From positions 1 through 64,000 of the forward strand of contig JBBASJ010000002.1 of assembly GCA_040399325.1 (NCBI GenBank): 64,000 nt of DNA, in the 5' to 3' direction. Origin of the DNA: RGUW01 sp040399325. GTDB taxonomy: Bacteria; Cyanobacteriota; Cyanobacteriia; PCC-6307; Cyanobiaceae. The notes under the pieces are model-generated. The model did no database searches and was not told the DNA's origin. It worked only from the letters and a program-made list of their open reading frames with translations. Numbering within the stretch: the first letter of the stretch is position 1; every line of letters begins with the position of its first letter. The translations under genes were made by a program, and so were the position numbers. Positions 57,062-64,000 of the stretch are shown piece by piece.

Positions 57062-57628
57062 CTACTGCTTGGGCGCAAGCTCCACGTTTTTCTGATCATC
57101 GGCGTCGGCACGGGCCTCAATCGCGATGACAGCCTTCTTGGAAACATTGGTCGGCTGATGCCAGACGCCTGGCGGAATAAAGATGAAGTCACCAGCCTTG
57201 TTATCGACAACAATTTCGCCGTTGAGCCCGATCAGCGTGCGCGACTGTCCTTCCATGATGTAGATGACCGTTTCCGAGCCGTTGTGCCGGTGACGCAGGC
57301 CTTTCATTCCAGGAGGTAGAACGATGCGATTCATCGACAACTGCTTAGAGCTCGCTGAAGCAGTAGAAATACCCCGATAAATCTGAACCTGCTGACGGGT
57401 GATGGTTGGGTTATTGGCTCGAACGGTTGTGACGCCACCACTGTTGGGCACAACGATCACCTGATCGGGAGCGGTCTGCGCGGTCGCCGGATTGACCATG
57501 TGAGCGCGCAACATCGGGGCTGTGGCCGCACCCGCCAGAGCCACACCCAGGCCAAGCAACAGCGTGGTGGCAGGAGAACGTCTGATCCGAAGGCGACGCA
57601 GCATGGAAGAGGCGATGACAGAGCTCAT
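57062..57628 (-). CDS. Exported cupin protein 1
   Basis: A 188-aa protein with a signal sequence (RRLRIRRSPATTLLLGLGVA, cleavage near residue 50 at ATAQTA) and one cupin domain: LPPGMKGLRHRHNGSETVIY (motif 1 with His residues) and GDFIFIPPGVWHQPTNVSKK (motif 2). It is predicted in the periplasm. The closest relative in this window is the next cupin at 57753; the pair arose by duplication. DNA here is richer in A+T than in the genes to the left. Confidence 0.8.
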   Translation of the reverse strand: MSSVIASSMLRRLRIRRSPATTLLLGLGVALAGAATAPMLRAHMVNPATAQTAPDQVIVVPNSGGVTTVRANNPTITRQQVQIYRGISTASASSKQLSMNRIVLPPGMKGLRHRHNGSETVIYIMEGQSRTLIGLNGEIVVDNKAGDFIFIPPGVWHQPTNVSKKAVIAIEARADADDQKNVELAPKQ

Positions 57629-57752
57629 GACAAGGAGAAGTCAAAAGAATGGGGCCTGCAGAATCCTTAACACTCAGTGGCAATGAAATCTGCACAGGGG
57701 TCAAACCAGTCCTGATCAGGCTGAGCTGAACAGGCCTCTCAGCGAGTGGCGC

Positions 57753-58298
57753 CTAAGGAGCAGGCATGAAAAACAGATTACTCCCGGGATTGGCATCGGA
57801 GCGGGCTTCAACAAGCGTGACATAGTCACCACCTGGATTGGTCCACTGATGCCAGACGTTTCCTGGCACAAACAGGAATTCGCCACTGTTTACAAGCAGC
57901 CTCCTCTCACCCTTTGCGCCGATCAAGACAGTGAGCGTGCCCTGGGTCACCATCACCATCTTTTCGGAATTCTTGTGCATGTTGCGTGGCCCCCGTGACC
58001 CTGGTGGAAGGACGACGCGATTCAGCGTCATCTGCCGTGCAGCGGTATCAAGCGACGAAATACCGCGAAACTGGCTGAAGCCATCAGCCTGCATCGTGGC
58101 GCTCAAAGGCCGCACAAGCGTGACCCCCCCGGTACCAGGCTCGACTGAGGCCCAAGACTCCCCCGAGCGCGGTGTCGCCGTTGCAGGAGCCTGGGACTGG
58201 GCGGATCCAGCACGGGGCACCGCCAGCAGCAAACAAAACCCCAACGTCAGCGGCGCACCCAGCCCATACAGACGGGACCAAACGAATCGAACCGGCAT
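57753..58298 (-). CDS. Exported cupin protein 2
   Basis: A 181-aa paralogue of the previous gene. Signal peptide: PLTLGFCLLLAVPRAGSAQS. Cupin motifs: LPPGSRGPRNMHKNSEKMVM and GEFLFVPGNVWHQWTNPGGD. Motif 1 has fewer His residues (N-M-H-K-N) than cupin 1 (R-H-R-H-N), so metal binding may differ. It is same-strand and 124 bp upstream of cupin 1. Start ATG 58298; a palindrome AACGCT-N5-AGCGTT lies 13 bp upstream. Confidence 0.8.
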   Translation of the reverse strand: MPVRFVWSRLYGLGAPLTLGFCLLLAVPRAGSAQSQAPATATPRSGESWASVEPGTGGVTLVRPLSATMQADGFSQFRGISSLDTAARQMTLNRVVLPPGSRGPRNMHKNSEKMVMVTQGTLTVLIGAKGERRLLVNSGEFLFVPGNVWHQWTNPGGDYVTLVEARSDANPGSNLFFMPAP

Positions 58299-58609
58299 TT
58301 TTGAATCAGAAACGCTCCTGCAGCGTTAATAGTAAACCAATCTGAAAACAAGAAGACACATCGTGCCCAAAAATCACAAAATAAAAACATCCCTCGCAGG
58401 CACCTCGAGGTATCAACCGAGCTGAAAAATTTGAACGCATCTCGGTTCGCCCGACAGCGCAAAGCAGCAGAGCCACGATTCCTCGTGCAGAGCCCAAAGT
58501 TCTCCCAAGATCACAACCTGGTCAAACAACAACAACACAGACATGACAAGGGCGATTCAAACGAGATCAAAGCGCTCAACGCGAATCCAGTTCATGATCA
58601 AGACTCATT
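58299..58609. other. Intergenic region with one palindrome, no gene seen
   Basis: This 311-bp A+T-rich space between the second cupin and the exported RidA contains a perfect inverted repeat AACGCT-CCTGC-AGCGTT at 58311-58327 near the cupin start. Open frames crossing the rest are short and have no family likeness. It probably holds the cupin promoter and the ridA 3' end. Confidence 0.5.
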
Positions 58610-59074
58610 TCACTTGGCTGCGATGCAGTCAAGCTCGACACGAGCTCCAAAGGCAAGGCCCCTGACCGCAACCAAAGTGCGAACGGGATAGGGCTTACTG
58701 AAGGCCGACAAGTACTCACGATTGACGACAGCAAAATCAGCCATGTCCACCAAAAAAACCGTACACTTCACGACATCACGCATGCTGTAGCCGTAACGCT
58801 CCAGAGAAGCCTTCGTATTGGCAAGAGCCTGCCTGGTTTCCGGCAGCAATCCTCCGGCAGCCAAAACACCTTGACCAGGAATCAGCCCAAGTTGGCCTGA
58901 AAGATAAAGCTGACGACCAACCTGCACCGCCTCCGAAAAAGGGGCTGCAGTAGAGGATTGATTCAAAAAATTGACAGCCTGCCGTGGAGCCGCCTCAGAT
59001 GAAGGCGTCATGCACATAGCAGCAACAGCACTCAGGAAAAAACCAGACAGGGCACGGAAGGAAGTAGACGACAT
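58610..59074 (-). CDS. Exported RidA-family protein
   Basis: A 154-aa RidA protein with an N-terminal signal peptide (FRALSGFFLSAVAAMCMTPS, cleavage near EAA). The mature part has the family fold: FSEAVQVGRQLYLSGQLGLI, ALANTKASLERYGYSMRDVV, CTVFLVDMADFAVVNREYL and the closing VRTLVAVRGLAFGARVELDC with the catalytic-site Arg and Glu. RidA proteins are normally cytosolic; an exported version next to an exported amine oxidase suggests removal of imine products outside the cytoplasm. ATG 59074 is chosen over ATG 59098. Confidence 0.82.
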   Translation of the reverse strand: MSSTSFRALSGFFLSAVAAMCMTPSSEAAPRQAVNFLNQSSTAAPFSEAVQVGRQLYLSGQLGLIPGQGVLAAGGLLPETRQALANTKASLERYGYSMRDVVKCTVFLVDMADFAVVNREYLSAFSKPYPVRTLVAVRGLAFGARVELDCIAAK

Positions 59075-59133
59075 GGGTGAAAGAAGACAAGAGATCAAGG
59101 AAAACTGCTGATTGAAACCGCCACAGGCGCTAC

Positions 59134-59172
59134 GTCACAACTGCTGCATCACAACGGCTGCATCACAACGGC
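59134..59172. repeat. 14-bp tandem repeat at the amine-oxidase stop
   Basis: Two full units of TGCATCACAACGGC, plus diverged flanking part-units, directly follow and include the stop codon of the minus-strand amine oxidase. It is the same situation as the arrays at 34349 and 36079. Confidence 0.65.
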
Positions 59173-60632
59173 TGAACAGCCGGATCAACTGCCCGAGCTG
59201 CGCGCAGACCCGATTCAATCGCACCTTCAACCCAACCGGATTTCATCGTGGTGAAGTCACCCGCGAAATGCAGGCGCCCCTCGGGCCGGGACCACTCCTG
59301 GATCATCCAGGCACCACCAAGACCAGGACCGCCAAAAGCCGCTTTGACCCAGGGTTGCTCTGACCAAAGCACACTGCGTGTTGTCACGACCTGGTCAATC
59401 AGACCCGGGAGGTCCTGGCGGAATTGCCTGAGCAAGGACGCTGTGCGTTGATCCTGGGGCAAGGCTTTGACCGGATCGATCTCCTTGCCATAGAGATAAA
59501 GAAACAGGTTGCCATACCCACCCGGCTCGTCTCCGGTGATGTCAATAGCCCGCTCCCATGGACGATCCGAGGCTGCCATCGGCCAACCAAAATTACCCTT
59601 CTTCATCCAGCTGGGCTCCGTCGTCTGAACAACCCCCTTGAAGGCATCAGCCCAACCCATCTCCCGGAACATCCGCAGCTTTCCGCTGGACCAACCAGGT
59701 GTCACCTTGATGTCTTGAATCACCGAGAACGGAATCGTGCTGACCACCTGGTCAGCACGAAACACCCGACCGTCCTTCACCGTGACACTGACACCAGAGG
59801 CACTCTGATCAATGGCAACCACCGGTGCATTAAGGACGAGGTTGCCCTTGAACTCCTTAGCCATGGAGCGGGCGATACGATCGTTTCCACCCTTAATGCG
59901 AAAATAGGCCTTGGCATTGAACTGGTAGGCAACGGAGGAGAGAACTCCAAGTGCCGATGACGTGCCATAGGGACATCCAGCGTGGGCCTGCAGCATGCGC
60001 AGAAATGCCTCAGAGGCCCCCGCTTGCCGAAGAATCTGAGCAAGCGTCAGATTGTCGTACTTCGCGATCGTTGCAGCATCAGGCCATTGGGGATCCAGAA
60101 CCGCATTGAGATCAATCCCCTCAGCCACCAGGTAATGACCAAGAATGGATGGCACCGTCGAGCGGCGTTCGTGGGCATTGAGAGCCCACGGCCATGCCAA
60201 CAACTGGTAGGCATCAGCAGACAGACCATCAAACAGGTATCTGGGCGACCCGTCGTTGATCGTTAGCAGCGGAAGTTGATAACGGCGAATCAACGACAGC
60301 ACCAAGGGCATGTCAGCAGAAAAATGTCCTGCGCCTGCCTCGGTGAACTGACCCTGCTCGAGGGGAAGCGACCAAAGCCGACCGCCGATCCGGTTCTGAT
60401 ACTCGATCAGCGTGACCTTGTGACCACGCTGCTGCAGGCTCAGTGCGGCTGTCAGACCAGCTGCACCAGCACCGAGCACCAAGATCTGCTGTTGGCCTGA
60501 AGCACCCAGCGGAGGACGCTGGCCAGCCTGGGCAGAGGTGCTGGCAGGAGAAGCTGAACTTCGACCTGCGAGAACGCCCGCACTGGCGGCGCCTGCAAGA
60601 CCTGCCCTGAGCAAGGTGCGACGGTTCAGCAC
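59163..60632 (-). CDS. Exported flavin-containing amine oxidase
   Basis: A 489-aa FAD oxidase starting at GTG 60632. The leader MLNRRTLLRAGLAGAASAGV has twin arginines and a hydrophobic core, consistent with Tat export of a folded flavoprotein. FAD-binding G54-A-G-A-A-G59, then ALSLQQRGHKVTLIEYQNRI, GGRLWSLPLEQGQFTEAGAG, and the C-terminal GRLHFAGDFTTMKSGWVEGA, where FAD meets the substrate site. It belongs to the monoamine/L-amino-acid oxidase group and would produce imine, H2O2 and aldehyde or keto acid. A 14-bp tandem repeat lies at its stop. Confidence 0.85.
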   Translation of the reverse strand: MLNRRTLLRAGLAGAASAGVLAGRSSASPASTSAQAGQRPPLGASGQQQILVLGAGAAGLTAALSLQQRGHKVTLIEYQNRIGGRLWSLPLEQGQFTEAGAGHFSADMPLVLSLIRRYQLPLLTINDGSPRYLFDGLSADAYQLLAWPWALNAHERRSTVPSILGHYLVAEGIDLNAVLDPQWPDAATIAKYDNLTLAQILRQAGASEAFLRMLQAHAGCPYGTSSALGVLSSVAYQFNAKAYFRIKGGNDRIARSMAKEFKGNLVLNAPVVAIDQSASGVSVTVKDGRVFRADQVVSTIPFSVIQDIKVTPGWSSGKLRMFREMGWADAFKGVVQTTEPSWMKKGNFGWPMAASDRPWERAIDITGDEPGGYGNLFLYLYGKEIDPVKALPQDQRTASLLRQFRQDLPGLIDQVVTTRSVLWSEQPWVKAAFGGPGLGGAWMIQEWSRPEGRLHFAGDFTTMKSGWVEGAIESGLRAARAVDPAVQPL

Positions 60633-61083
60633 AACGAGGCCTGATTCAACGGTTCGAAATCAAATTTAAGCTTTCAAAGAGCAGACAGGCACAAAGAAAT
60701 AAAATGACACATTAAAGACCAGGCCTGAACCACAGGGGCCACAAACATGACAACACAATATGCCCTCCGATCGTTGATGCCCCGTCAACATCGCAAACTG
60801 AACGCCGAACATTCAATCGGCATCCATGCTGGCATCGCTGATCTGGGCGAGATCGGCAGGACTGGCAAAATCTCGGAAAGCCCACCATCTCGGCTCTACA
60901 CTTGACATCATAAAGAACATTAAAATGCCATCATCAATGGCATCCGCAGGAGAAAATCTCAACCAAATACTGTTCAGACCTGTGAATAAAAATGATCAGC
61001 ACCCGCAACCAGGCCTTGACAGAAGAACAAAGACAAATAGGATTTAAAAACGATCTAAGACGCTCGGCTCTGATTCAGACGAC
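60633..61083. other. A+T-rich intergenic region, no convincing gene
   Basis: This 451-bp divergent region between the amine oxidase and the TolC-family gene is clearly richer in A+T than the rest of the window. It holds the TolC promoter listed separately. A 73-codon frame at 60826-61047 has no family likeness or start signal, so I do not call it. Confidence 0.5.
61016..61043 (+). promoter_or_regulatory. Sigma-70 promoter of the TolC-family gene
   Basis: TTGACA (61016-61021), 16-bp spacer, TAGGAT (61038-61043). The -35 box is perfect and the -10 box matches four of six, 40 bp before the ATG at 61084. It is the clearest promoter in the window. Confidence 0.6.
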
Positions 61084-62664
61084 ATGAAGATCATCTTATC
61101 AGCTCTAGCCCCATTATTCCTTTCAGTGATGGGCACAAGGCCGATAGAAGCTGCGTCCGCTCCAGCACCTTCTGGCGACATTGCAGTTGACCCAACCACA
61201 GGCAAACAGGCCTCATCACGCTTGCAGCCATCGGAGCCTTATGGCAAGTCAAGTCTCAATCGCTATTTACCCAGGCTTCTGGAGGCGGATCCAGAACATC
61301 CAGCAACACAGGAGCTAATTAATGAAGCCAATGCATTAATCCATGAACTCTCGAAACGGGCCAGCGAGCTGTCAATGACACAAGCGATGGAGCGGGCTTT
61401 GATCCACAATCCAGACCTGGCCACAGCCTATTACAACATTCAAGGCAGTGAGTGGAATCTGATCTCGATTCGCCGCAGCTGGTACCCAAGCCTCCAGGTT
61501 GATGGCAATAAGAATGATCTCAAGGCCAATGAGCCAATGATCCTAAACCAGAACTACAGACAAGTCAAAAATCTGCAAACTGGAACAACCGGGCGCTGGG
61601 AGCAAACATTGAACACTGGTCCCGGAATCGTGTTCAACTGGTCGTTCTTTGATCCGACTCGCCAGCCAGCGATCAATCAAGCATTGCAAAGCCTCTTTGC
61701 GCAACGGTTTTTGTTTGATATTGCAGCACGCTCTCTCGTTTTGAATCTCCAGGTTGCGTACTGCAATGTGCAAGCCGAAATTGAATTAACAAACCGCTAC
61801 CGTTGGCTTTTTTCAGAAACAAGAAAACTTCTCAACAGCGTTGAACGGACACCAAAGCGTTACCGTCTAACCCAGACGGCATTGGACCAACTCAAAACCG
61901 AAGAACGATTGCAACTCACAAATCTGATCAATCGTTATGAGCAATTGCTATTGAGTGCCAACCGCCTGTCCCAGGTTGTGGCTGAAACGCCTGGACGCAT
62001 CGTGATCACGTCGACCCCTTTGGCGCGCGAAAGCTCTTGGCCTGGCGGGCTCGAGACGACTCTGCAACAGGCGCTCAGTATGCGCGAGGAAATCAAGCAG
62101 AAACTTGCACTTGCGCAACGCGACCGCTGGTCGGCAACACGCACGATCCATGGCTATCTGCCCGTGTTTGGTCTGTTTGGTGTCGGGACATTGGTGAATG
62201 ACGCGACCACAACGACCGACACACAAACGTTGGCAGCCGGTGTCGGCATCAATTTTCGCTGGAATGTCTTTGATGGCGGCATCCGTGCAGCAGATGCAAC
62301 GACGCTGAAAGCCCAGGAGGCAAGTCAGTTGAGCAGCGCCGCCAGCGAACGACTGAATGTCTCCAAACAAATCATGGATGCATACACAGGCTATAAAACA
62401 GCGTTGTTGGCACTGAAAAATACATCAACGGATTTTTCACTGGCCAAAAAAACCATTCAAAATACGATGGCAGGATTGAGCAGCAATCGCGACGTCACGA
62501 CCCTGATCCAGACATTTTCACTCTACAAGTCTGCTGCGGATCGCGATATCAATTCACTTCGTCAATACAACACAAGCATCTATGGCCTCTATCGCTATTC
62601 AGCGTTGTGGCCAGAAACCGCAATCAAACCACTGGATCAACGCAAACAGGGACTTTCCAGGTGA
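61084..62664 (+). CDS. TolC-family outer-membrane efflux protein
   Basis: A 526-aa outer-membrane channel. Signal peptide MKIILSALAPLFLSVMGT with cleavage near IEAA. Two tandem repeats of the TolC fold are visible, each beginning with an M-x-x-A-L-x-x-N/R-x-x-L/I helix (MTQAMERALIHNPDLATAYY, about residue 98, and LQQALSMREEIKQKLALAQR, about 329) with the beta-strands and G-x-G-I-x-F-x-W turn elements (GPGIVFNWSFFDP; AAGVGINFRWNVFDGGIRAA). It would pair with an inner-membrane exporter, possibly DevBC, though none is adjacent. Base composition is visibly lower in GC. Confidence 0.82.
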   Translation: MKIILSALAPLFLSVMGTRPIEAASAPAPSGDIAVDPTTGKQASSRLQPSEPYGKSSLNRYLPRLLEADPEHPATQELINEANALIHELSKRASELSMTQAMERALIHNPDLATAYYNIQGSEWNLISIRRSWYPSLQVDGNKNDLKANEPMILNQNYRQVKNLQTGTTGRWEQTLNTGPGIVFNWSFFDPTRQPAINQALQSLFAQRFLFDIAARSLVLNLQVAYCNVQAEIELTNRYRWLFSETRKLLNSVERTPKRYRLTQTALDQLKTEERLQLTNLINRYEQLLLSANRLSQVVAETPGRIVITSTPLARESSWPGGLETTLQQALSMREEIKQKLALAQRDRWSATRTIHGYLPVFGLFGVGTLVNDATTTTDTQTLAAGVGINFRWNVFDGGIRAADATTLKAQEASQLSSAASERLNVSKQIMDAYTGYKTALLALKNTSTDFSLAKKTIQNTMAGLSSNRDVTTLIQTFSLYKSAADRDINSLRQYNTSIYGLYRYSALWPETAIKPLDQRKQGLSR

Positions 62665-62745
62665 TTCCTCTCTAAACAATCGTAAAAATCCGATTGCCTA
62701 TCACCACCCAGGGATCCATGCTTCAATCAAGACCATCTATTCACC

Positions 62746-63447
62746 ATGTGTTTCTCTGCTTCAGCCAGCTTCACCGCTTCGGCTGTTCTGATGCCGCTCG
62801 GGCTCTATGCGACCCATATCGCCAAAACCACTGACCAGAAGAACTACGTGCCCCTGGCGCTGACCCCGTTCTTCTTCGGTGTGCAGCAGTTCAGCGAAGG
62901 CCTGGTCTGGACCGGGATTGACAACGGCAGGATCGAACCTCTCACGAGCCTGTCCTCCCTGGGCTTCCTGTTTTTCGCCTATTGCTTCTGGATGATCTGG
63001 ATTCCCTGGAGCGCCTGGTCGATTGCCCGGGGCAGCGAGAACACGGCGGTGCTCCACCGCTTCAAGTGGGTGGCCATCGTGGCCACGGTGCTGGGCATCG
63101 CCTTCTATCTGCCTGTGCTGTTCAATCCGCCGGCCGTTCAGCCTGCGGTTCACAGCACGGGACGCCTGCTGTATGACATCAGCAACCTCCGCAGCATCTG
63201 GCATAACTTCGTCAACACCGAGCCCGTTGGTGAACTCGTCTACTGGGGCTTCATCGTGCTGCCCCTGGTCGCGCTCAAGGACAAAGCCGTCAAGCTGTTC
63301 GGGATCCTGATCTTTGTCTCGATCTTCCTGACCTGGTTCACCTACAGCAAGACCTTCAACTCGGTCTGGTGCTTCTACTGCGCCGTGCTGTCGATCGTTG
63401 TGCTCTGGATCGTCAACCGGCCGCGCCTCAACCGCCAGGCCTCATGA
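62746..63447 (+). CDS. DUF6629-like membrane protein
   Basis: A 233-aa protein with about seven membrane helices; the opening MCFSASASFTASAVLMPLGL is characteristic of a family in which the first residues are M-C-F-S-A (DUF6629 or close relative). FFGVQQFSEGLVW and WHNFVNTEP are other recognisable loops. Function is unknown. GC content is again like the rest of the chromosome, so the right border of the A+T-rich segment lies just before this gene. It overlaps the next gene by ATGA. Confidence 0.7.
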   Translation: MCFSASASFTASAVLMPLGLYATHIAKTTDQKNYVPLALTPFFFGVQQFSEGLVWTGIDNGRIEPLTSLSSLGFLFFAYCFWMIWIPWSAWSIARGSENTAVLHRFKWVAIVATVLGIAFYLPVLFNPPAVQPAVHSTGRLLYDISNLRSIWHNFVNTEPVGELVYWGFIVLPLVALKDKAVKLFGILIFVSIFLTWFTYSKTFNSVWCFYCAVLSIVVLWIVNRPRLNRQAS

Positions 63448-63986
63448 TCCCCGAGGTCCTTGGCAGGCTGGCCATCTGGCTGATGCAGGCCGATGTCGGA
63501 CTGGGACTGGCCGTGCTGGTGGGTCTGTCGATGTCGGTCTCCCATCTGTTTGCCCTCGTGGCCAACCGACTGACCCCCCGCCAGATCGCCGTTCAACTGG
63601 TGCTCGATGGCCTGGTGCTCGCGCTGGCCCTGCTATTGGGGATCCTGTTCAACATTCTGATGATCAAGGCTCTGACGGGTGCCGTGCTGCACCCCAGTGA
63701 ACTGCTCGACAAGCTCGGAGCCGCCTTGATCCCAGGGCTCTTCTACTGCTTTGTGGCAGCGCCCTACATCAGTGATCTGATCGCCACCGTGATCTGGTTT
63801 CTGATCCACCTCAACGTGGTCACGCTCCTGCATGCGCGCCTCGACCTCCCCTATGACCAGGCCCTGATGATGGCGACGCCAGGATTTGTCGTGGCTCTGC
63901 TGCTGGTGATGGCCCTCTTCCATCAGGGGTGGCAGGCCAGCTATCGACGACTGGCCAGTGAACTGCTCCCGGATGCACCCGTCTGA
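63444..63986 (+). CDS. YIP1-like or uncharacterised membrane protein
   Basis: A 180-aa protein with about four hydrophobic segments (WLMQADVGLGLAVLVGLSMS, VLDGLVLALALLLGILFNIL, a third around 105-130, a fourth near 148-165). I cannot place it with certainty; the helix pattern is similar to YIP1-type proteins. It is translationally coupled to the previous gene. Confidence 0.6.
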   Translation: MIPEVLGRLAIWLMQADVGLGLAVLVGLSMSVSHLFALVANRLTPRQIAVQLVLDGLVLALALLLGILFNILMIKALTGAVLHPSELLDKLGAALIPGLFYCFVAAPYISDLIATVIWFLIHLNVVTLLHARLDLPYDQALMMATPGFVVALLLVMALFHQGWQASYRRLASELLPDAPV

Positions 63987-64000
63987 TGGCACCGCTGCTG
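63986..64000 (+). CDS. Possible first codons of the next gene (partial)
   Basis: ATG at 63986 overlaps the preceding TGA (TGATG) in the same style as other gene pairs in the window and opens M-A-P-L-L before the sequence ends. Only five codons are visible, so the call rests on the overlap alone. Confidence 0.3.

Noticed and set aside
60902..60926. TTGACA followed by TAAAAT as a promoter
   Set aside because: Spacer is only 13 bp; the site at 61016-61043 has proper spacing and position.
60826..61047. 73-codon frame before the TolC-family gene
   Set aside because: No family likeness, no ribosome site, and it sits in an A+T-rich promoter region.

Overview
The window looks like a chromosomal piece of a GC-rich picocyanobacterium of the Synechococcus/Cyanobium lineage. 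The signs are SLH-domain/OprB-type porins, the FutA/FutB ferric-iron transporter, a DevBCA-type exporter, an NtcA-like Crp protein, a group-2-like sigma factor, glutamate-1-semialdehyde aminotransferase (C5 haem/chlorophyll pathway), a cyanobacterial type NDH-2, and HIP1 octamers (GCGATCGC, e.g. 12871-12878 and 25605-25612). No rRNA, tRNA, CRISPR array or insertion sequence was seen. Five 100-N assembly gaps (3499-3598, 18066-18165, 34446-34545, 36104-36203, 54340-54439) all sit inside or beside short tandem repeats.

Layout. 1-7 kb is a metal region: a Zur-like Fur protein, an SLH porin, a CobW/ZNG1 GTPase with a His-rich linker, a 47-aa membrane protein, and futA-futB. 6.9-9.4 kb holds three regulators on the minus strand (LuxR type with no visible phospho-Asp, sigma factor, Crp/Fnr). 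9.5-16.2 kb, minus strand: GDE-type glycosidase and GT4 glycosyltransferase, a second Fur, a UPF0104 membrane protein, LarC, and an M41-like protease without an AAA domain. 16.2-22.1 kb: hypotheticals, xthA, glcD, hemL. 22.1-26.6 kb: livKHMGF-type amino-acid ABC importer, whose first gene overlaps hemL. 26.9-31.5 kb: devBCA and NDH-2. 31.5-35.3 kb: a tandem potassium-channel-like pair (one with an intact filter, one with a lost filter), an OprB porin, and a DUF1345 protein.

35.4-44.7 kb is the most unusual part. A beta-carbonic anhydrase is followed by a minus-strand protein with an HMA-like N-terminus and three glycine-zipper blocks (calcyanin-like). Then come two DUF5132-type small proteins, two HMA-like/TM proteins, an ArsA/GET3-like protein without a P-loop, a P1B-type ATPase without a CPx motif, and a second P-type ATPase homologue whose catalytic Asp and GDGxND motif are gone. 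Five of these proteins begin with a degenerate basic HMA-like domain (P-x-R-x-R pattern or a related basic strand). A Ca2+/H+ antiporter lies 6.5 kb further on. I infer an ion- or membrane-handling system, possibly related to intracellular Ca-carbonate formation; no substrate can be read from the sequence.

44.7-57 kb: CPA1 antiporter; SDR plus small regulator-like gene, divergent from a tight operon of RidA, cupin, SMP-30 lactonase, Nif11-type peptide, GlcG-like, VOC protein and Cax; glgX; ClC channel, DoxX, and a lipase-like hydrolase. 57-62.7 kb is visibly richer in A+T and encodes mostly exported proteins: two cupins, an exported RidA, a flavin amine oxidase and a TolC-family protein. This reads as an acquired envelope oxidation module. 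The window ends in membrane proteins of ordinary composition.
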